DNA of 52,021 nucleotides from QQUD01 sp039029915 (GTDB taxonomy: Bacteria; Chloroflexota; Anaerolineae; Promineifilales; Promineifilaceae). Below the pieces are notes generated by a model that had not been told where the DNA came from, did not search any database, and saw only the letters and a list, made by a program, of their open reading frames with translations. The stretch is taken from NCBI GenBank assembly GCA_039029915.1, contig JBCCFD010000005.1:1-52021 (forward strand), given 5' to 3'. The position numbers and the translations under genes were made by a program. Positions 26,154 through 34,775 of the stretch are shown in pieces; the first letter of the stretch is position 1, and each line of letters starts with the position of its first letter.

Positions 26154-26810
26154 ATGGATCTTTCTCAAATCACAGTCAAAAGATTACTCGTTCAGCAAAT
26201 ACGGGATGAAATTATTCGCGGCAGCTATCTCCCCGGGTCGCGTTTACGCCTACGAGACTTAGCCGCCCAGTTTAAAGTCAGCACCCAACCCATTCGCGAA
26301 GCGCTCAGTGAGTTAGAAGCTGAGGGCTTGGTTGCTACTGAACCTCGTAAAGGGGCTGTTGTTTCCCAACTATCCGTTGATGAATTACTCGATATTTACG
26401 AGATTCGCTCAACCTTAGAAGCAATGGCGACCCGGGTTGCGGTTACCCATCTCACAGAAGAAACTTTCTCCATCCTAAACAAACTTATTACCGATATGGA
26501 CAATCATATGGGGGAAGTTGTGGAGCTTGTGCAGCTCAACAAAGAGTTTCACCTCACGCTTTATAAAGCCTCAGGGCGAACACATCTGTATGACCTTGTG
26601 AATACTTTACGCAATCGAACCGCTCACTATCTACATGCTTACATGATTGATCTCGGTGGCATGCCTTCAGCGCAAGGTGAACACCGAAGCATCATTGAGG
26701 CATGCCGTTCAGGGGATGCCGAACTCGCTTCAAAGCTCATGTACGATCACGTGATGGCAGCAGGCAATGGCATTGTCCACTATGTCAAAAACGAAAACTC
26801 AAAACAGTAA
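26154..26810 (+). CDS. GntR-family (FCD/FadR subfamily) transcriptional regulator
   Basis: 218 residues. The winged HTH spans about 8-75 (RLLVQQIRDEIIRGSYLPG, LRDLAAQFKVSTQPIREALSELEAEGLV) and an all-helical FCD ligand domain follows, with DIYEIRSTLEAMATRVA and the metal-binding style His residues in EFHLTLYKAS and AQGEHRSIIEA. FCD regulators typically bind small organic acids and control catabolic genes nearby. The GTG frame opening at 26109 lies inside the operator palindrome, so ATG 26154 is preferred. It is the first gene of the catabolic island and should sense its substrate or an intermediate. Confidence 0.93.
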   Translation: MDLSQITVKRLLVQQIRDEIIRGSYLPGSRLRLRDLAAQFKVSTQPIREALSELEAEGLVATEPRKGAVVSQLSVDELLDIYEIRSTLEAMATRVAVTHLTEETFSILNKLITDMDNHMGEVVELVQLNKEFHLTLYKASGRTHLYDLVNTLRNRTAHYLHAYMIDLGGMPSAQGEHRSIIEACRSGDAELASKLMYDHVMAAGNGIVHYVKNENSKQ

Positions 26811-26838
26811 TCATTTTTAAATTCGAAGAACCATTCAG

Positions 26839-26866
26839 AACTTTGTTACCAAAGTTTTTAAATATT
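26839..26866 (+). terminator. Weak terminator-like hairpin after gntR
   Basis: AACTTTG / CAAAGTT around four bases, followed by a T-rich tract. It could reduce read-through from gntR into the cyclase gene, or it could be a binding site. Low GC in the stem makes termination uncertain. Confidence 0.4.
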
Positions 26867-26922
26867 TTTTCTCTGAAAAAATTTAAAATTTCTTATGTAA
26901 CGAAGTATTTAGAAGGAGGCGT

Positions 26923-27720
26923 ATGTCAACAGATAATTTAGAATTCTATGATCTCAGTCACCCTTGGGGGTTTCAAGCACCGAATTGGCCTTACTTCGCA
27001 GATGTAAAAATCGATCGTCTGCACTACATGGCAAAATCAGGCGTTTTAACCCAAAAAATCACGACCACGATGCACAGCACAACCCATATCGATGCCCCAG
27101 CCCATGTTGTTGAAGGGACTCCTTTTATTGATGAAATTCCGCTTGATCGGTTTTTTGGTTCGGGTGTCGTCTTGTCCATTCCCAAAAACAAGTTTGAAAT
27201 GATCACGGGTGATGATTTAGAGGCCGCTTCTACAAATCTACCCGTCAAAAAAGGGGACATTGTTATTGTCAACACGGGCTGGCACAAAAAGTACAGCGAT
27301 AGCCAAGAGTATTTTGGTCGCTGTCCCGGGTTTGTCCCTTCAGCCGCCGATTGGTTTGTTGACAAGGGTGTCAAAGTGGTTGGACATGATACGCAAGCAA
27401 ACGATCATCCCCTTGCTACCGCAATTGGCCCACATGGTCCCGGTGGCGGCATGCTTATGCCGCTGATCAACAAAGAGTATGAAGAACATACCGGACGCAA
27501 AGTCGCTGATGATTTTCCAGATTGGGAACCCGTTCACCGCAAGCTCTTTATCAATGGCATCCTAGGTATTGAAAATGTAGGCGGCGATATTGACAAGGTG
27601 ACAGGCAAGCGCTGTACTTTCTCTTTCTTCCCTTGGCGATGGACTAGAGGTGATGGTTGTATTATTCGTCTCGTTGCCATGCTTGATACAACGGGTGATT
27701 TTCGCGTGGAGCCTGCCTGA
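26923..27720 (+). CDS. Cyclase-family metal-dependent hydrolase (kynurenine-formamidase/isatin-hydrolase-like fold)
   Basis: 265 residues of the cyclase family (PF04199 type). The metal motif HxxxHxDxxxH is present as MHSTTHIDAPAH (H51, H55, D57, H61), with later GHDTQANDHP and an internal GPHGPGG loop. Known members hydrolyse cyclic amides or formamides (kynurenine formamidase, isatin hydrolase), usually with Mn2+ or Zn2+. The substrate in this cluster is unknown. AAGGAGG sits four bases before the ATG, a strong site that suggests high expression. It is the first enzyme gene of the island. Confidence 0.88.
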   Translation: MSTDNLEFYDLSHPWGFQAPNWPYFADVKIDRLHYMAKSGVLTQKITTTMHSTTHIDAPAHVVEGTPFIDEIPLDRFFGSGVVLSIPKNKFEMITGDDLEAASTNLPVKKGDIVIVNTGWHKKYSDSQEYFGRCPGFVPSAADWFVDKGVKVVGHDTQANDHPLATAIGPHGPGGGMLMPLINKEYEEHTGRKVADDFPDWEPVHRKLFINGILGIENVGGDIDKVTGKRCTFSFFPWRWTRGDGCIIRLVAMLDTTGDFRVEPA

Positions 27721-27763
27721 CTGTGCCGAAGTTTCTAATCAAAATGTATAGAAGGAGATTATG

Positions 27764-28123
27764 ATGAGGAATATTGTTCGTTTTAAAGATGCTCATGCAT
27801 ACAAAGCCCCGCTGCATGATGAAACGGTTCACTCCATGTTTCTACAGCACAAACTTACCGGTAGCGAAGGGGAAGCTTGGGTCAGCATCTCTTACTATCT
27901 GCCGGGAGCACGTGCAGAAATGAGCGCCGCCCCGCTAGAACGCACCTATGTTGTCTTAGATGGGCAGCTGACGGTCGAATTTGAAGATGAAACGGCCGTT
28001 CTCAATCCGCTCGATACTGTTTACATCGGCCCAAACGAAACCCGCGAAGCTCGCAATGACACCAACGGCGTCGTAACAATGCTAGTTGTCATGCCTTATC
28101 CGCCCGAAAGCAGCGAGGGATAG
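27764..28123 (+). CDS. Small cupin-domain protein
   Basis: 119 residues, a single beta-barrel cupin. Two cupin motifs are recognisable only loosely: PGARAEMSAAPLERTYVVLDGQLTVEF and PNETREARNDTN. The usual metal-binding His residues of motif 1 are replaced (PLERTY at the place of the normal HxH), so metal-dependent catalysis is doubtful and a binding or isomerase-like role is possible. The ATG at 27764 has AGGAG six bases before; the ATG one codon earlier would be only three bases away. Spacing to the next gene is three bases. Confidence 0.8.
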   Translation: MRNIVRFKDAHAYKAPLHDETVHSMFLQHKLTGSEGEAWVSISYYLPGARAEMSAAPLERTYVVLDGQLTVEFEDETAVLNPLDTVYIGPNETREARNDTNGVVTMLVVMPYPPESSEG

Positions 28124-28126
28124 CTC

Positions 28127-28909
28127 ATGAACAACATACCAACTCCCACACAGCTATTTGATGTTAAAAACAAAGTCGCCATTGTCACAGGCGCAACAGG
28201 GGCATTTGGTGCCGCTGCCGCGATGGGTCTTGCTAAAGCGGGTGCCAAAGTGTTGTGCACCGGTCGAAAGGCGGAAACTCTGGAACCGCTGGTTCAAACC
28301 ATCAAAGAGGCTGGCTTTGAGGCCGCCTTCGAGGCCGGTGATCCAGTCAGTCACGATGACAACAAACGAATCGTTGCTAAAACAGTTGAGCAATATGGCG
28401 GTATTGACATTGTGGTCACAGCCGCCGGTGTAAGCAAACCCGCCCCTATCATTGAACAACCCGTTGAAGATTGGGAGATGGTGATGGATGTCAATGTCAA
28501 AGGCACATGGCTCATGCTCAAGGAAGCGGGCAAAGTGATGGTGGAGCAAGGCCGTGGCGGCAAGGCAATCATTATCTCCTCGACACGCGGCAAGCTCGGC
28601 ATGGCCAACTACACAGCCTACAGTCCATCCAAAGCGGCTACCGACCTGATCACCAAATCGCTTGGCTGCGAATGGGGTCGGTATCGCATCAACGTAAACG
28701 CCATTGCCCCAACCGTCTTCCGCTCCGCATTGACACAGTGGATGTTTGAAGATGATGCGTTTTACAAGAATTTTTTAAAGCGTATTCCCATTGGCCGCTT
28801 GGGCGAACCAGAAGATTTTATTGGCTCCATCCTCTTTCTTTCATCCAAAGCCTCAGATTTTATGACTGGCGCCATTTTATATGTCGACGGTGGCTATACG
28901 GCTGGGTAA
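28127..28909 (+). CDS. Short-chain dehydrogenase/reductase (SDR)
   Basis: 260 residues of the classical SDR family, NAD(P)-linked. Cofactor motif TGATGAFG (21-28), the NAG-like motif reads TAAG (98-101), and the catalytic set is Ser152, Tyr165 and Lys169 (YSPSK). The Arg-Lys after the second strand (GRKAE, 46-50) suggests NADP(H) preference. Family members oxidise or reduce small alcohols, sugars or hydroxy acids. It lies between the cupin and the hydroxyacyl-CoA-dehydrogenase-like gene with three-base gaps, so it works on the same pathway. Confidence 0.92.
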   Translation: MNNIPTPTQLFDVKNKVAIVTGATGAFGAAAAMGLAKAGAKVLCTGRKAETLEPLVQTIKEAGFEAAFEAGDPVSHDDNKRIVAKTVEQYGGIDIVVTAAGVSKPAPIIEQPVEDWEMVMDVNVKGTWLMLKEAGKVMVEQGRGGKAIIISSTRGKLGMANYTAYSPSKAATDLITKSLGCEWGRYRINVNAIAPTVFRSALTQWMFEDDAFYKNFLKRIPIGRLGEPEDFIGSILFLSSKASDFMTGAILYVDGGYTAG

Positions 28910-28912
28910 ATC

Positions 28913-29833
28913 ATGAGCGAAAAAATCGGCGTAATTGGTTCAGGATTAATGGGGCACGGCATTGCTCAAATATTTGCGGCAGCAGGGCATCACGTTAACG
29001 TCATTGATCCATCCCAAGACAGTCTTTCATCAGTCCCAAGGCGCATTAAACGCAATCTTCAAATGATGATCGAAAGCGGTGTTAATTTTGACGATGATAT
29101 TGAGCCCATCGTTAATCGGATTTCACTTTCCACAGAAATGCCGGTATGTGTAGACTGTGATTATGTGATAGAGGCGGTATTTGAAGATATGCTTCTCAAG
29201 CAAAAAATATTTGCGGAGCTTGATCAAATTTGCCCTCCTCACACAATCTTATGCAGCAATACATCCGTTATGAGTATTACCGAAATCGCTTCACAATCCC
29301 AAAATCGCAGTCGCATTGTTGGCACACATTTTTGGAATCCGCCATATTTAATGCCCTTGGTTGAAGTCGTCAAAGCTGAAGATTCTGACGAGAAAGCGGT
29401 AGACGATACAATCGAGCTGCTCAATCGCGTTGGCAAACATCCTGTCAAAGTTAATAAAGATGTTCCTGGTTTTGTGGCCAATCGCTTGCAGCATGCACTG
29501 TGGCGTGAGGCGTTTGCCATTATTGATGAGGGGATCGCTGATGCGGCTACCGTTGATGAATGTGTACGCTTTGGGCCAGGGCTTCGTTGGCCAATTCTTG
29601 GCCCGGTGGAGAATGCTGACATGGTTGGATTAGATTTAACCAAGGCGATTCATGATTACATTTTGCCACACATCAATGCATCGTCAACTCCTTCAAGCAC
29701 ACTCTTGTCACGCGTGTCTTCAGGCAATTTAGGATTTAAGACTGGAAAGGGTTTTCAAAAATGGAGCGAAGAAGAGATGGTTAATTCTCGGGATAGGTTA
29801 GCAGCTTATTTGCTTGAGCAAATTGTTAAGTGA
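28913..29833 (+). CDS. 3-hydroxyacyl-CoA-dehydrogenase-family enzyme, probably a beta-hydroxy acid dehydrogenase
   Basis: 306 residues with a Rossmann domain (GSGLMGHGIA, 9-18; Asp32 after strand 2, pointing to NAD+) and the family's C-terminal helical domain. Catalytic motifs are SNTS (115-118) and GTHFWNPPYLMPLVEVV (His139, Asn142, Glu151). The HFWNPPYLMPLVEV form and the later GPGLRWPILGPVE segment resemble the L-carnitine and L-gulonate dehydrogenase (lambda-crystallin-like) branch rather than fatty acid beta-oxidation enzymes. I infer that it oxidises a free beta-hydroxy acid to the beta-keto acid that the BKACE gene downstream would cleave. It starts three bases after the SDR stop. Confidence 0.85.
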   Translation: MSEKIGVIGSGLMGHGIAQIFAAAGHHVNVIDPSQDSLSSVPRRIKRNLQMMIESGVNFDDDIEPIVNRISLSTEMPVCVDCDYVIEAVFEDMLLKQKIFAELDQICPPHTILCSNTSVMSITEIASQSQNRSRIVGTHFWNPPYLMPLVEVVKAEDSDEKAVDDTIELLNRVGKHPVKVNKDVPGFVANRLQHALWREAFAIIDEGIADAATVDECVRFGPGLRWPILGPVENADMVGLDLTKAIHDYILPHINASSTPSSTLLSRVSSGNLGFKTGKGFQKWSEEEMVNSRDRLAAYLLEQIVK

Positions 29834-29941
29834 GCAATAAGAACTTTTCGGAAATAAATCGCCGCTACCTTCACCTAAAAGGAACCCTAAATGCTTTCGA
29901 ATTTTGAAATATTTATTGCAATTTACTTATATAAAGGATAA

Positions 29942-29983
29942 GTGCATAAAAAGTTGTCGACAAACAAATCCTTCTTTATGCAC
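29942..29983. promoter_or_regulatory. Inverted repeats upstream of livJ
   Basis: In the 289-base gap before livJ, GTGCATAAA / TTTATGCAC (29942-29950, 29975-29983) flank a perfect 10-bp palindrome TTGTCGACAA (29954-29963). The TTGT/ACAA half sites recall those of the GntR operator. No promoter boxes are obvious. Either a terminator-like hairpin for the upstream genes or an operator for the importer operon. Confidence 0.45.
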
Positions 29984-30122
29984 CTACCTTCTATTTTGAG
30001 TCAAGAAAGACTCCACCCCAGCTTACTTTCTTGATTCCTCTTTGTCAAAAATTAGCAGTTTTGATTCTGCAATTTAGCTGTTGCTTCATTTTTGATGAGC
30101 AACATAAAAGGATGAGGAAATA

Positions 30123-31331
30123 ATGTTAAAGGCTAAAAAGTTAGTATTGTTTATTTTTGTTATTATTTTGCTCGTTTTGGCTCCAGCTTGTAGTAGCCAA
30201 GAAGCACCTGAGGAGATCGTTATTGGTGCCTCAATTCCTATATCAGGCGTCTTATCTGCGTTTGGTAGCTATGAGGAATGGGGGTATCAAACGGCCGTTG
30301 ATGAAATCAATGAAGAAGGTGGCATTTTCTTAGAAGAGTTCGATGCCAGAGTCCCTGTTCGTCTCGTTTTGTACGATGATGAAAGTAGTCCTGAAAAAGT
30401 AGCCGAAAACACCGAACGACTCATTTTGCAAGACGAAGTTGACGCCTTGCTTGGATCCGCTACACCACCACTTGTAATTAGCGGTGCCGTTATTGCGGAA
30501 CGAGAAAACGTACCTATGGTCACTGGGATTGCACCGATTCGCGCCTTCTTAGGGGCCAACGAAGAAGGTTGGAATTGGGTCTGGGACATCTTCTTTGATG
30601 AACTCGAAATGACTGAACAACAGTTCCTCACCATGGACCAAGTTGAATCAAACCGCAAAGTGGCGCTCTTTACTGATAACGAACAAGACGGAATTGTTAT
30701 GGGCGGCTTGTGGGAAGAAAAAGCGCCTCAATTTGGCTATGAGATCGTCTATCATGCTGACTTTCCAGTTGGCACAACGGAATATGGCGATCTCATCCGC
30801 CGCGCCCAAGAAGCAGAAGCTGAAATCATCATTGCTCAAATGATCACGCCCGATGCTCTGGCTCTTTGGAATCAAATGCAAGCGTTAGATTATCAACCCA
30901 AAGCGGCCTTTTTTGAAAAAGGTGGTGAACCCGTGGCCTGGTGGGAAGTATTAGGTGACACAGCTCAAGGAACAATGGTTGCTGGTTACTGGCACCCTAA
31001 CTTGGATTATCCAGGCGCACAAGAACTCCGCGATCGTTTCGAAGCAGATACTGGGCAGCTATATAGTCAACACATTGCTGATACATACACCTCAGCTCAA
31101 GTTTTGATTGATGCCATTGGGCGAGCTGGCTCACTAGACAAAGAAGCGATCAATTCAGCCATTGGCGAAACGGATGAAACGTATGTTGTTGGTCCGGTGA
31201 AATTCACGGAAGGCGTCAATCAACGGGCATCGGCACTGCCTATTTTCATGTTGCAGTGGCAAGATGGTGATCTAGAAATCGTGTATCCTCCTGAGCTTTC
31301 TACGAGCGAATTTATCTATCCAATTCCATAA
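30123..31331 (+). CDS. Branched-chain-amino-acid-type ABC importer, substrate-binding lipoprotein (LivJ-like)
   Basis: 402 residues. Signal peptide with lipobox LAPAC, then a type I periplasmic-binding fold (PF13458-like): IVIGASIPISGVLSAFGSYEEWG at the N-terminal lobe, DDESSPEKVAENTERLI, and the PMVTGIAP hinge region. LivJ-like proteins of this kind bind branched-chain amino acids but also amides, urea, aromatic acids and other small molecules. Ligand here unknown. It heads the importer genes and is followed by an intercistronic hairpin that may raise its mRNA level relative to the permeases. Confidence 0.9.
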   Translation: MLKAKKLVLFIFVIILLVLAPACSSQEAPEEIVIGASIPISGVLSAFGSYEEWGYQTAVDEINEEGGIFLEEFDARVPVRLVLYDDESSPEKVAENTERLILQDEVDALLGSATPPLVISGAVIAERENVPMVTGIAPIRAFLGANEEGWNWVWDIFFDELEMTEQQFLTMDQVESNRKVALFTDNEQDGIVMGGLWEEKAPQFGYEIVYHADFPVGTTEYGDLIRRAQEAEAEIIIAQMITPDALALWNQMQALDYQPKAAFFEKGGEPVAWWEVLGDTAQGTMVAGYWHPNLDYPGAQELRDRFEADTGQLYSQHIADTYTSAQVLIDAIGRAGSLDKEAINSAIGETDETYVVGPVKFTEGVNQRASALPIFMLQWQDGDLEIVYPPELSTSEFIYPIP

Positions 31332-31343
31332 TTAATTATTTTT

Positions 31344-31379
31344 GAGAACCGACATAGTTAACCATGCCGGTTCTCTTTT
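31344..31379 (+). terminator. Intercistronic hairpin between livJ and livH
   Basis: GAGAACCG pairs with CGGTTCTC and TTTT follows. It sits 12 bases after the livJ stop and 15 bases before livH. A partial terminator or mRNA-stabilising stem here would make the binding protein more abundant than the permease subunits. Confidence 0.75.
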
Positions 31380-31394
31380 AAAGAGATAAATAAC

Positions 31395-32270
31395 GTGACT
31401 ATAAACACGCTACTAGCCGGTGCTCTTAATGGTTTTTTCCTCGGTGGTTTATATGCGACGGTGGCCATCAGTTTATCCCTCGTGTTTGGCGTTATGCGTT
31501 TAGTGAATGTAACGCATGGGGAATATTTGATTGCGGCCGCATATTTAAATATTGTCATTACGAGTGCATTGGGGATCGATCCCCTTATTTCAACATTTAT
31601 CAGCATCCCAATCTTATTCGTGGTGGGGTATGCGCTTCAGCGGTGGGTGTTAAACCCCGTGATGAATAAGGGGATGGAGCCTGCATTATTAATGGCCTTT
31701 GGCCTTTCAATCATTGCCCAAAATGGTCTTATCCGCGTTTTTGGGGGAGATTCGAAGACAATTACGACCCAATTTTCTCAAAGGGGGATGGAAGTTTTTG
31801 GCATTACGGTGCCGACAATTTATGTGGTTTCGCTTTTCATTGGCATTATCTTGATTGGGGGTTTGCATTTATTTATCAATCGCAGCTTTTTAGGCAAGGC
31901 GATTCGGGCGGCAACCCAAGACCCTGAAACGGCAGGGGTGATGGGCATCAATGTAAATGTCATTTATGCCATTACGTATGCTATTGGCGCGACCTTAGCC
32001 TCTTTTGGCGGATTATTGATTGGCACCGCTTTTTCATTTGTACCCTCTACAGGCTTTTATTGGCTGTTAAAAAGTTTTGTTGTTGTGGTGCTTGGCGGGA
32101 TGGGGAGCATTGTTGGGACATTGGCCGGGGGTCTTATTTTAGGCACCACTGAAGGGATTGGGGCAGCTTTTGTTGGCACAGGATATCGAGACATGATTGG
32201 GTTTCTCATATTCTTATTGATGTTGCTGGTTAGGCCACGTGGCTTATTCGGGCAAAAAGGCTCGGAATAG
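31395..32270 (+). CDS. Branched-chain-type ABC importer permease (LivH-like)
   Basis: 291 residues, GTG start, eight or so hydrophobic segments. Typical LivH family sequence: LNGFFLGGLYATVAISLSLVFGVMRLVNVTHGEY near the N terminus and GKAIRAATQDPETAGVMGINV, the coupling-helix (EAA-like) loop that contacts the ATPase, at mid-protein. It forms the channel with the next gene, LivM-like. Confidence 0.93.
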   Translation: MTINTLLAGALNGFFLGGLYATVAISLSLVFGVMRLVNVTHGEYLIAAAYLNIVITSALGIDPLISTFISIPILFVVGYALQRWVLNPVMNKGMEPALLMAFGLSIIAQNGLIRVFGGDSKTITTQFSQRGMEVFGITVPTIYVVSLFIGIILIGGLHLFINRSFLGKAIRAATQDPETAGVMGINVNVIYAITYAIGATLASFGGLLIGTAFSFVPSTGFYWLLKSFVVVVLGGMGSIVGTLAGGLILGTTEGIGAAFVGTGYRDMIGFLIFLLMLLVRPRGLFGQKGSE

Positions 32271-32278
32271 GTAAGCGC

Positions 32279-33262
32279 ATGATTACTAACAAAAAAGGTT
32301 TGTTATTGATTGGCTTGTTAGGGGTTGGTGCTATTTTCTTGTTTTTGGTACCCATTTTTGCCAGCCGATTTACCGTGTTTATTTTGTATCTGCTTTTCTT
32401 GAATATTGTATTGGCCCAAAGCTGGAATCTGGTGGGCGGCTATACGGGATTGATTTCGCTGGGTCATGCGGCGTTTTTTGGGATTGGCGCTTATTCAGCG
32501 GCTATTTTGATGAGCGAGCTTCAATTTCCATTCATTATCGCTGTGCTTGCTGGAGGTGGATTGGCTGTCGCTTTTGCCATCATTATTGCTTTTCCCACCT
32601 TCCGTTTTCGCGGTGTCTATTTTGCAATTGGTACATTGATTTTGGCGGAAGCGTTGCGTATATGGATGATTAATTGGGAATTTACGGGGGGTGCACAAGG
32701 GGTGCAATTTCCTATCAGCCGCATTCCAAGCTTGAATAGCTTTTATTATATGATGTTGACCGCGGCCATTGTGGTAACGGCCGTTGTTACCCTCATACTG
32801 CAACGAAAATTAGGTTTAGGCTTACGTGCTATTCGTGATAATGAAGAGAGTGCCCAAAACATGGGTGTGAACATCTTTCGAACCAAGCTCTTTTCATTCA
32901 CCATCAGTGCTTTTATGACCGGTTTGATTGGTGCGATTCATGCTACGCGGTTGAGCGTAATTGAACCGTATTCGATCTTTGGCGTTAATTGGACAATCAA
33001 CATGATAAACATTGTCATCATCGGTGGCATGGGAACGATTATTGGACCAATCATAGGGGCTATTTTCATCACCTTTTTGGGGGAAGCATTGGCCGATTTT
33101 TATACCGTTCATTTGATGATCACAGGGGTCATTTTTATTCTGGTGATTCGGTTTATGCCAGAAGGGATTTGGGGCTGGTTTCAACAGACCGCTTTTGCCA
33201 AAAAGATCGTTGATTGGTTTTTAGAAGATGGGCCAATGGCATCAGGATTTACAGGAGATTGA
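32279..33262 (+). CDS. Branched-chain-type ABC importer permease (LivM-like)
   Basis: 327 residues, polytopic. LivM features: WNLVGGYTGLISLGHAAFFGIGAYSAA in the first half and GLGLRAIRDNEESAQNMGVN, the ATPase-coupling loop, followed by VIIGGMGTIIGPIIGA. Eight bases separate it from livH and one base from the fused ATPase gene. Confidence 0.93.
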   Translation: MITNKKGLLLIGLLGVGAIFLFLVPIFASRFTVFILYLLFLNIVLAQSWNLVGGYTGLISLGHAAFFGIGAYSAAILMSELQFPFIIAVLAGGGLAVAFAIIIAFPTFRFRGVYFAIGTLILAEALRIWMINWEFTGGAQGVQFPISRIPSLNSFYYMMLTAAIVVTAVVTLILQRKLGLGLRAIRDNEESAQNMGVNIFRTKLFSFTISAFMTGLIGAIHATRLSVIEPYSIFGVNWTINMINIVIIGGMGTIIGPIIGAIFITFLGEALADFYTVHLMITGVIFILVIRFMPEGIWGWFQQTAFAKKIVDWFLEDGPMASGFTGD

Positions 33263-33263
33263 T

Positions 33264-34721
33264 GTGTTTTTTGAATGTCGACATGTGACAAAACAGTTTG
33301 GGGCTTTAACGGCCGTTGACAACATCTCATTCTCTTTAGAAAAAGGGCAGGTGTTAGGCGTCATGGGACCCAATGGTGCAGGCAAGTCAACCCTGATGAA
33401 TTTGATAATGGGTGTTTATCCTTTAACAAATGGAGATATCTTATTTAAGGATGTAAAAATAAGCGGTCAGCCCACAAGCACTATTTCCAGTTTAGGAATC
33501 GGCCGTACCTACCAGATTCCACAACCGTTTTCTACGCTCACCGTGCTAGAAAACCTACTCATTGGGGATTTATACGGCGGCAATCACCGCTCTGTTAAGG
33601 CAGGGAAAGCACGCGGGATGGAGATATTAGATCGTGTCAATCTAATCCAACATGCCCATACAAAATCAGGCCAATTGGGTCTGCTTGATTTAAAAAGGCT
33701 AGAGTTAGCCAAAGCATTATCCCTTAATCCTGAACTCCTTTTGTTGGACGAAATTGCAGGTGGGTTGATCGATCGAGAGGTTGAAGAACTACAAGGGCTT
33801 ATCGATGATTTGAAGCAGTCTGGGCTAACGTTAATCATCATTGAGCATGTACTGAATGTCATGTTTGCCCATTCAGACAAAATTTTAGCGTTGAATTTTG
33901 GCCAAAAATTGGCAGAAGCCACCCCTGACGAAATTGTAAAGAATGAGGAAGTTATTGAAGTATATTTAGGGAAAGAAGAGCAAGAGACACGGCCGTCAGT
34001 CGCTAAAATATCTTCCCAATCTAAATCACAAATAGAGGAAACCCCCTTGCTTGAAATCTCAAGCCTCAACGCTGGGTATGGTGATTTTCAAGCTCTATTT
34101 GATGTCTCACTCGATATTTACGAAGGGGAGATCGTTGGCTTAATTGGTTTGAACGGCGCTGGTAAAACAACCCTGATTCGGGCGATTGCCAAGCAAATCC
34201 CCTGGATTTCCGGAGAAGTGTCTTATTCAGATACGTCTTTAGCCAAGCTCAAATCCCATCAGGTGACGGGGTTAGGCATCGCCCAATGTATTGAGGGTCG
34301 CCAAATATTTCCCCGCATGACGGTAAAAGAAAATCTAGAAATTGGGGCCTATCCTTCACGTGCCCGTCAAAAGCGTGAAGAAACGATGCAACGTGTTTTT
34401 GAACTATTTCCCAAATTGCAAGAACGTCAAGATCAATTAGGCGGCACTCTCTCCGGAGGGGAACAGCAGATGTTAGCAATCGGTCGCGCCCTGATGTCAC
34501 TACCCGCCTTAATCATTTTTGATGAGGTATCTCTTGGCTTGGCACCGCTCATCATTGAGGATCTTTATCGGGCCATACGTGAAATCAATGAATCAGGCAC
34601 AACGGTCTTTTTAGTAGAGCAAAATGTGCACCGCAGTTTGAGTATTGCCGATCGGGCCTATATTTTAGAGCGAGGACGAATTACTTTATCAGGAACGGCC
34701 GTTGAGCTGAGTGAAAATTAG
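33264..34721 (+). CDS. Fused LivG-LivF ATPase of the branched-chain-type importer
   Basis: 485 residues containing two complete ABC ATPases in one chain. Half 1 (LivG-like, about 1-235): Walker A GPNGAGKST, Q-loop region TYQIPQPF, Walker B LLLLDE, and H-loop IIEH; its signature region reads GLLDLKRLELAKAL, without the LSGGQ form, as often happens in LivG proteins. Half 2 (LivF-like, about 255-485): Walker A GLNGAGKTT, signature LSGGEQQML, Walker B LIIFDE, and VEQNV. A 20-residue polar linker separates them. The GTG at 33264 is preferred, with AGGAG six bases before and one base after the livM stop; an ATG at 33228 overlaps livM. LivG and LivF are usually separate genes. Confidence 0.9.
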   Translation: MFFECRHVTKQFGALTAVDNISFSLEKGQVLGVMGPNGAGKSTLMNLIMGVYPLTNGDILFKDVKISGQPTSTISSLGIGRTYQIPQPFSTLTVLENLLIGDLYGGNHRSVKAGKARGMEILDRVNLIQHAHTKSGQLGLLDLKRLELAKALSLNPELLLLDEIAGGLIDREVEELQGLIDDLKQSGLTLIIIEHVLNVMFAHSDKILALNFGQKLAEATPDEIVKNEEVIEVYLGKEEQETRPSVAKISSQSKSQIEETPLLEISSLNAGYGDFQALFDVSLDIYEGEIVGLIGLNGAGKTTLIRAIAKQIPWISGEVSYSDTSLAKLKSHQVTGLGIAQCIEGRQIFPRMTVKENLEIGAYPSRARQKREETMQRVFELFPKLQERQDQLGGTLSGGEQQMLAIGRALMSLPALIIFDEVSLGLAPLIIEDLYRAIREINESGTTVFLVEQNVHRSLSIADRAYILERGRITLSGTAVELSEN

Positions 34722-34775
34722 GCCGTTCAAGAAGCTTATTTTGGCTTAGGGTGATTAATCGAAAAAGGAAAAATC

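Noticed and set aside
26839..26866. Second GntR operator upstream of the cyclase gene
   Set aside because: The hairpin does not share the GTGATTTGTGA half site; a weak terminator is as likely.
28913..29833. Fatty acid beta-oxidation enzyme (FadB-like) assignment
   Set aside because: No enoyl-CoA hydratase, thiolase or acyl-CoA dehydrogenase is nearby, and the HFWNPPYLMP motif fits the free hydroxy acid branch better.
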